Below are positions 6,757 to 7,830 of a stretch of DNA of 7,830 bases, one piece after another. How positions within the stretch are numbered: the stretch's first letter is position 1; every line of letters begins with the position of its first letter. Source of the DNA: Clostridiales bacterium (lineage in GTDB: Bacteria; Bacillota; Clostridia; Christensenellales; Aristaeellaceae); contig JAAZEI010000193.1 of assembly GCA_012512355.1 (NCBI GenBank), forward strand, positions 1 to 7,830. Reading direction: 5' to 3'. The notes under the pieces are model-generated. The model was given only the letters and a program-made list of their open reading frames with translations. It was not told the DNA's origin and did no database searches. The position numbers were made by a program, and so were the translations under genes.

Positions 6757-7577
6757 AAAATACAGTCCCAAAATTTAAAAAGGGAAAGAGCGGTTTTCGA
6801 GCAAAACAGGCACTTGGTCAGCACTTTATCAGTGATGCGCAATTACTGGCTTCACTCGTGCGTGACAGCAACATTTTGTCTGAAGATAAAGTTTTTGAGA
6901 TTGGCGCCGGACTTGGAAGTCTGACTGAAGCTTTAGCCCAACAGGCTAAGTCTGTCCTGGCGATGGAAGTCGACGCGCAGCTCATGCCCATTCTCAGGGT
7001 GACGCTTCATGGAATGGAGAATGTGCAGGTGATAGAGGGGGACATTATGACAGCGAATTTATATGATTTGCTTTCTCCCCTGGGTGCCTTCAAAATAATG
7101 GGGAACCTTCCTTATTATATTACAACGCCCATTCTGAACCTTCTGCTAAATTTGAACCTGCCCATCCAATCCATCAGCGTCATGGTCCAGAAAGAAGCGG
7201 CCGAACGCCTGGTTGCGCTGCCCTCAACATCTTCCTATGGTCCCTTGGCAGTGCTGGCGCAATATAGAGCGAAGCCTCAAATGATGCAAATTATCCATGC
7301 TGACAAGTTTACGCCGCCGCCTAAATGCGACAGCGCTTTGGTGGTGATGCCTTATCGGGATAAGCCGCCTGTTGATGTAGAGGAGAAAACATTCTTTAAA
7401 CTGGTCAATGCATCTTTTGCCATGCGCAGAAAGACTTTGCTTAATAACCTGATGCCATCCTTTGGCTTAACGAGAGAAAAAGCACAAGAATGCATTTTGC
7501 AGGCTGACCTATCGCCAAATGTCAGGGGAGAGGCCTTAAGCCTCCAGGAGTTTGCACGACTGTCAAATCTGCTATAG
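6753..7577 (+). CDS. rsmA: 16S rRNA dimethyladenosine transferase RsmA (KsgA)
   Basis: SAM-dependent enzyme that N6-dimethylates two adjacent adenosines in the 3'-terminal hairpin of 16S rRNA (A1518/A1519 in E. coli), a late 30S maturation step. The start at 6753 gives 274 residues, the normal length. It overlaps the rpe stop as ATGA and has GGAG 5 nt upstream (6744-6747). Motifs: KQALGQHFISD (18-28), SAM motif I FEIGAGLGSLTE (48-59), acidic motif II MEVD (71-74), GDIM (96-99), catalytic motif IV GNLPYYIT (117-124), MVQKEAAERL (144-153), FTPPPKCDSALV (186-197) and FAMRRKTLLNNL in the C-terminal RNA-binding domain (222-233). The frame stays open upstream to 6606, but that part overlaps rpe and shows no RsmA similarity. 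The GC-rich-RNA-binding helical domain is complete, so the protein is intact. It is the last gene of the visible operon; in Bacillus rsmA lies elsewhere (near rnmV), so this placement is a local rearrangement. Confidence 0.96.
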   Translation: MKNTVPKFKKGKSGFRAKQALGQHFISDAQLLASLVRDSNILSEDKVFEIGAGLGSLTEALAQQAKSVLAMEVDAQLMPILRVTLHGMENVQVIEGDIMTANLYDLLSPLGAFKIMGNLPYYITTPILNLLLNLNLPIQSISVMVQKEAAERLVALPSTSSYGPLAVLAQYRAKPQMMQIIHADKFTPPPKCDSALVVMPYRDKPPVDVEEKTFFKLVNASFAMRRKTLLNNLMPSFGLTREKAQECILQADLSPNVRGEALSLQEFARLSNLL

Positions 7578-7649
7578 AAAAGTAAGGATAAGTCATCAAA
7601 ATAGGTGCCTCCATTTTTTGGCAGGAGCTTTCATTACCTTTGTTAAGTT

Positions 7650-7663
7650 TATTAGAGCAAATT
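7650..7663 (+). repeat. Left terminal inverted repeat
   Basis: TATTAGAGCAAATT, an exact reverse complement of 7805-7818. The match ends at 7649 on the outside and at 7664 on the inside. Finding 14 matching bases about 140 bp apart by chance is very unlikely. Confidence 0.9.
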
Positions 7664-7664
7664 A

Positions 7665-7698
7665 ACGAATCGCAGCGCACGTGCTGATTTGTCTTTTT
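7665..7698 (+). terminator. Possible Rho-independent terminator after rsmA
   Basis: Bases 7665-7670 pair with 7687-7692 (one G-U), then a two-base bulge (7671-7672), then CAGC 7673-7676 pairs with GCTG 7683-7686 around a 6-nt loop. A run of five T (7694-7698) follows almost directly. The stem is only moderately stable and lies inside the palindromic element, where it competes with long-range pairing. The mirror half carries an A5 run at 7769-7773 next to another imperfect hairpin, so termination on the opposite strand is also conceivable. It is the best terminator candidate between the rsmA stop and the window edge. Confidence 0.38.
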
Positions 7699-7724
7699 AC
7701 CTCTGACTGTGTCGCAGTTCTCTT

Positions 7725-7743
7725 GACGCAGTGATACTGCGTC
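7725..7743. other. Central perfect hairpin of the palindromic element
   Basis: GACGCAGT (7725-7732) and ACTGCGTC (7736-7743) are exact reverse complements separated by the three bases GAT. No T-run follows on either strand, so this is not itself a terminator. It forms the apex of the larger palindrome. Confidence 0.8.
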
Positions 7744-7804
7744 TGCGTTCCCGCTTCTTGTCCCAGACAAAAATATTGTGCAGCCTTGTGCGCCACAATG
7801 TCGC

Positions 7805-7818
7805 AATTTGCTCTAATA
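7805..7818 (-). repeat. Right terminal inverted repeat
   Basis: AATTTGCTCTAATA, an exact reverse complement of 7650-7663. It sits 12 bp before the right window edge, so the flanking DNA and any gene beyond cannot be assessed. Confidence 0.9.
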
Positions 7819-7830
7819 CTACTCTCAATC

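Larger units (their letters stand above)
7650..7818. mobile_element. 169-bp palindromic, MITE-like element with TA-ended inverted repeats
   Basis: Perfect 14-bp inverted repeats bound the element. Inside, GCGCAC (7675-7680) pairs with GTGCGC (7788-7793) and a central 8-bp hairpin lies at 7725-7743. All three paired sets share the same centre, base 7734, so the whole element is one imperfect palindrome. There is no credible ORF inside. Both outer ends are TA; read as a duplicated TA target with 12-bp inverted repeats (TTAGAGCAAATT), this resembles non-autonomous IS630/Tc1-type MITEs. No transposase is in the window and no second copy is available, so mobility is inference; a static palindromic intergenic repeat or a structured RNA would look similar. 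Confidence 0.5.

Noticed and set aside
6813..6845. His in place of Asn in the RsmA LGQNF motif (LGQHF here)
   Set aside because: LGQHF occurs in many RsmA proteins, so it is not a sign of altered function.
7601..7630. T6 run (7614-7619) as a terminator right after rsmA
   Set aside because: No stable stem precedes the T-run; only a 3-4 bp pairing is possible, and the run sits in the loop rather than after the stem.
7723..7738. TTGACG followed by GATACT as a promoter
   Set aside because: The two hexamers are only about 4 nt apart, far from the required 16-18, and the bases belong to the central hairpin.
7522..7806. 94-codon minus-strand frame over the rsmA end and the palindromic element
   Set aside because: It overlaps the conserved rsmA C-terminus and the palindrome, has no known motif or good ribosome site, and its composition looks random.

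Overview
The window holds a co-directional (+ strand), very tightly packed operon segment of mostly conserved bacterial housekeeping genes, followed by about 250 bp of non-coding DNA. The order rsmB - rlmN - PP2C phosphatase - PASTA Ser/Thr kinase - rsgA - rpe is the classic arrangement of Bacillota (Firmicutes). Intermediate base composition and the divergence of the proteins from Bacillus suggest an anaerobic member of class Clostridia or a relative, but no species can be named from the sequence. No rRNA, tRNA, CRISPR array or intact transposase is present.

Layout. Positions 1-1826: 3' part of rsmB (16S rRNA m5C methyltransferase), whose reading frame is open through the left window edge and carries an unusual Arg/Gly/Ser/Tyr-rich N-terminal extension of at least 165 residues with 37-residue tandem repeats. 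1823-2899: rlmN (23S rRNA/tRNA m2A radical-SAM methyltransferase). 2906-3613: PP2C phosphatase (Stp/PrpC). 3610-5241: membrane Ser/Thr kinase PrkC with three extracellular PASTA repeats. 5238-6116: rsgA (30S assembly GTPase). 6109-6756: rpe (ribulose-phosphate 3-epimerase). 6753-7577: rsmA/ksgA (16S rRNA dimethyladenosine methyltransferase). Five of the six junctions overlap (4, 4, 4, 8 and 4 nt) and the sixth is a 6-nt gap, so the genes are almost certainly co-transcribed and translationally coupled. No internal promoter is evident.

Function. Four of the seven products act on the ribosome: RsmB, RlmN and RsmA modify rRNA, and RsgA checks late 30S maturation. The kinase/phosphatase pair forms a reversible Ser/Thr phosphorylation switch that senses cell-wall fragments and in Bacillus is known to act on RsgA (CpgA). 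Rpe is the metabolic passenger usual for this locus.

7578-7830: no credible gene. It contains a 169-bp imperfect palindrome (7650-7818) with perfect 14-bp terminal inverted repeats that begin and end in TA, a central 8-bp hairpin sharing the same centre, and a possible Rho-independent terminator in its left half. It looks like a MITE-type or palindromic intergenic element placed at the operon's end. The two main points of interest are the repeat-bearing disordered extension on RsmB and this element.
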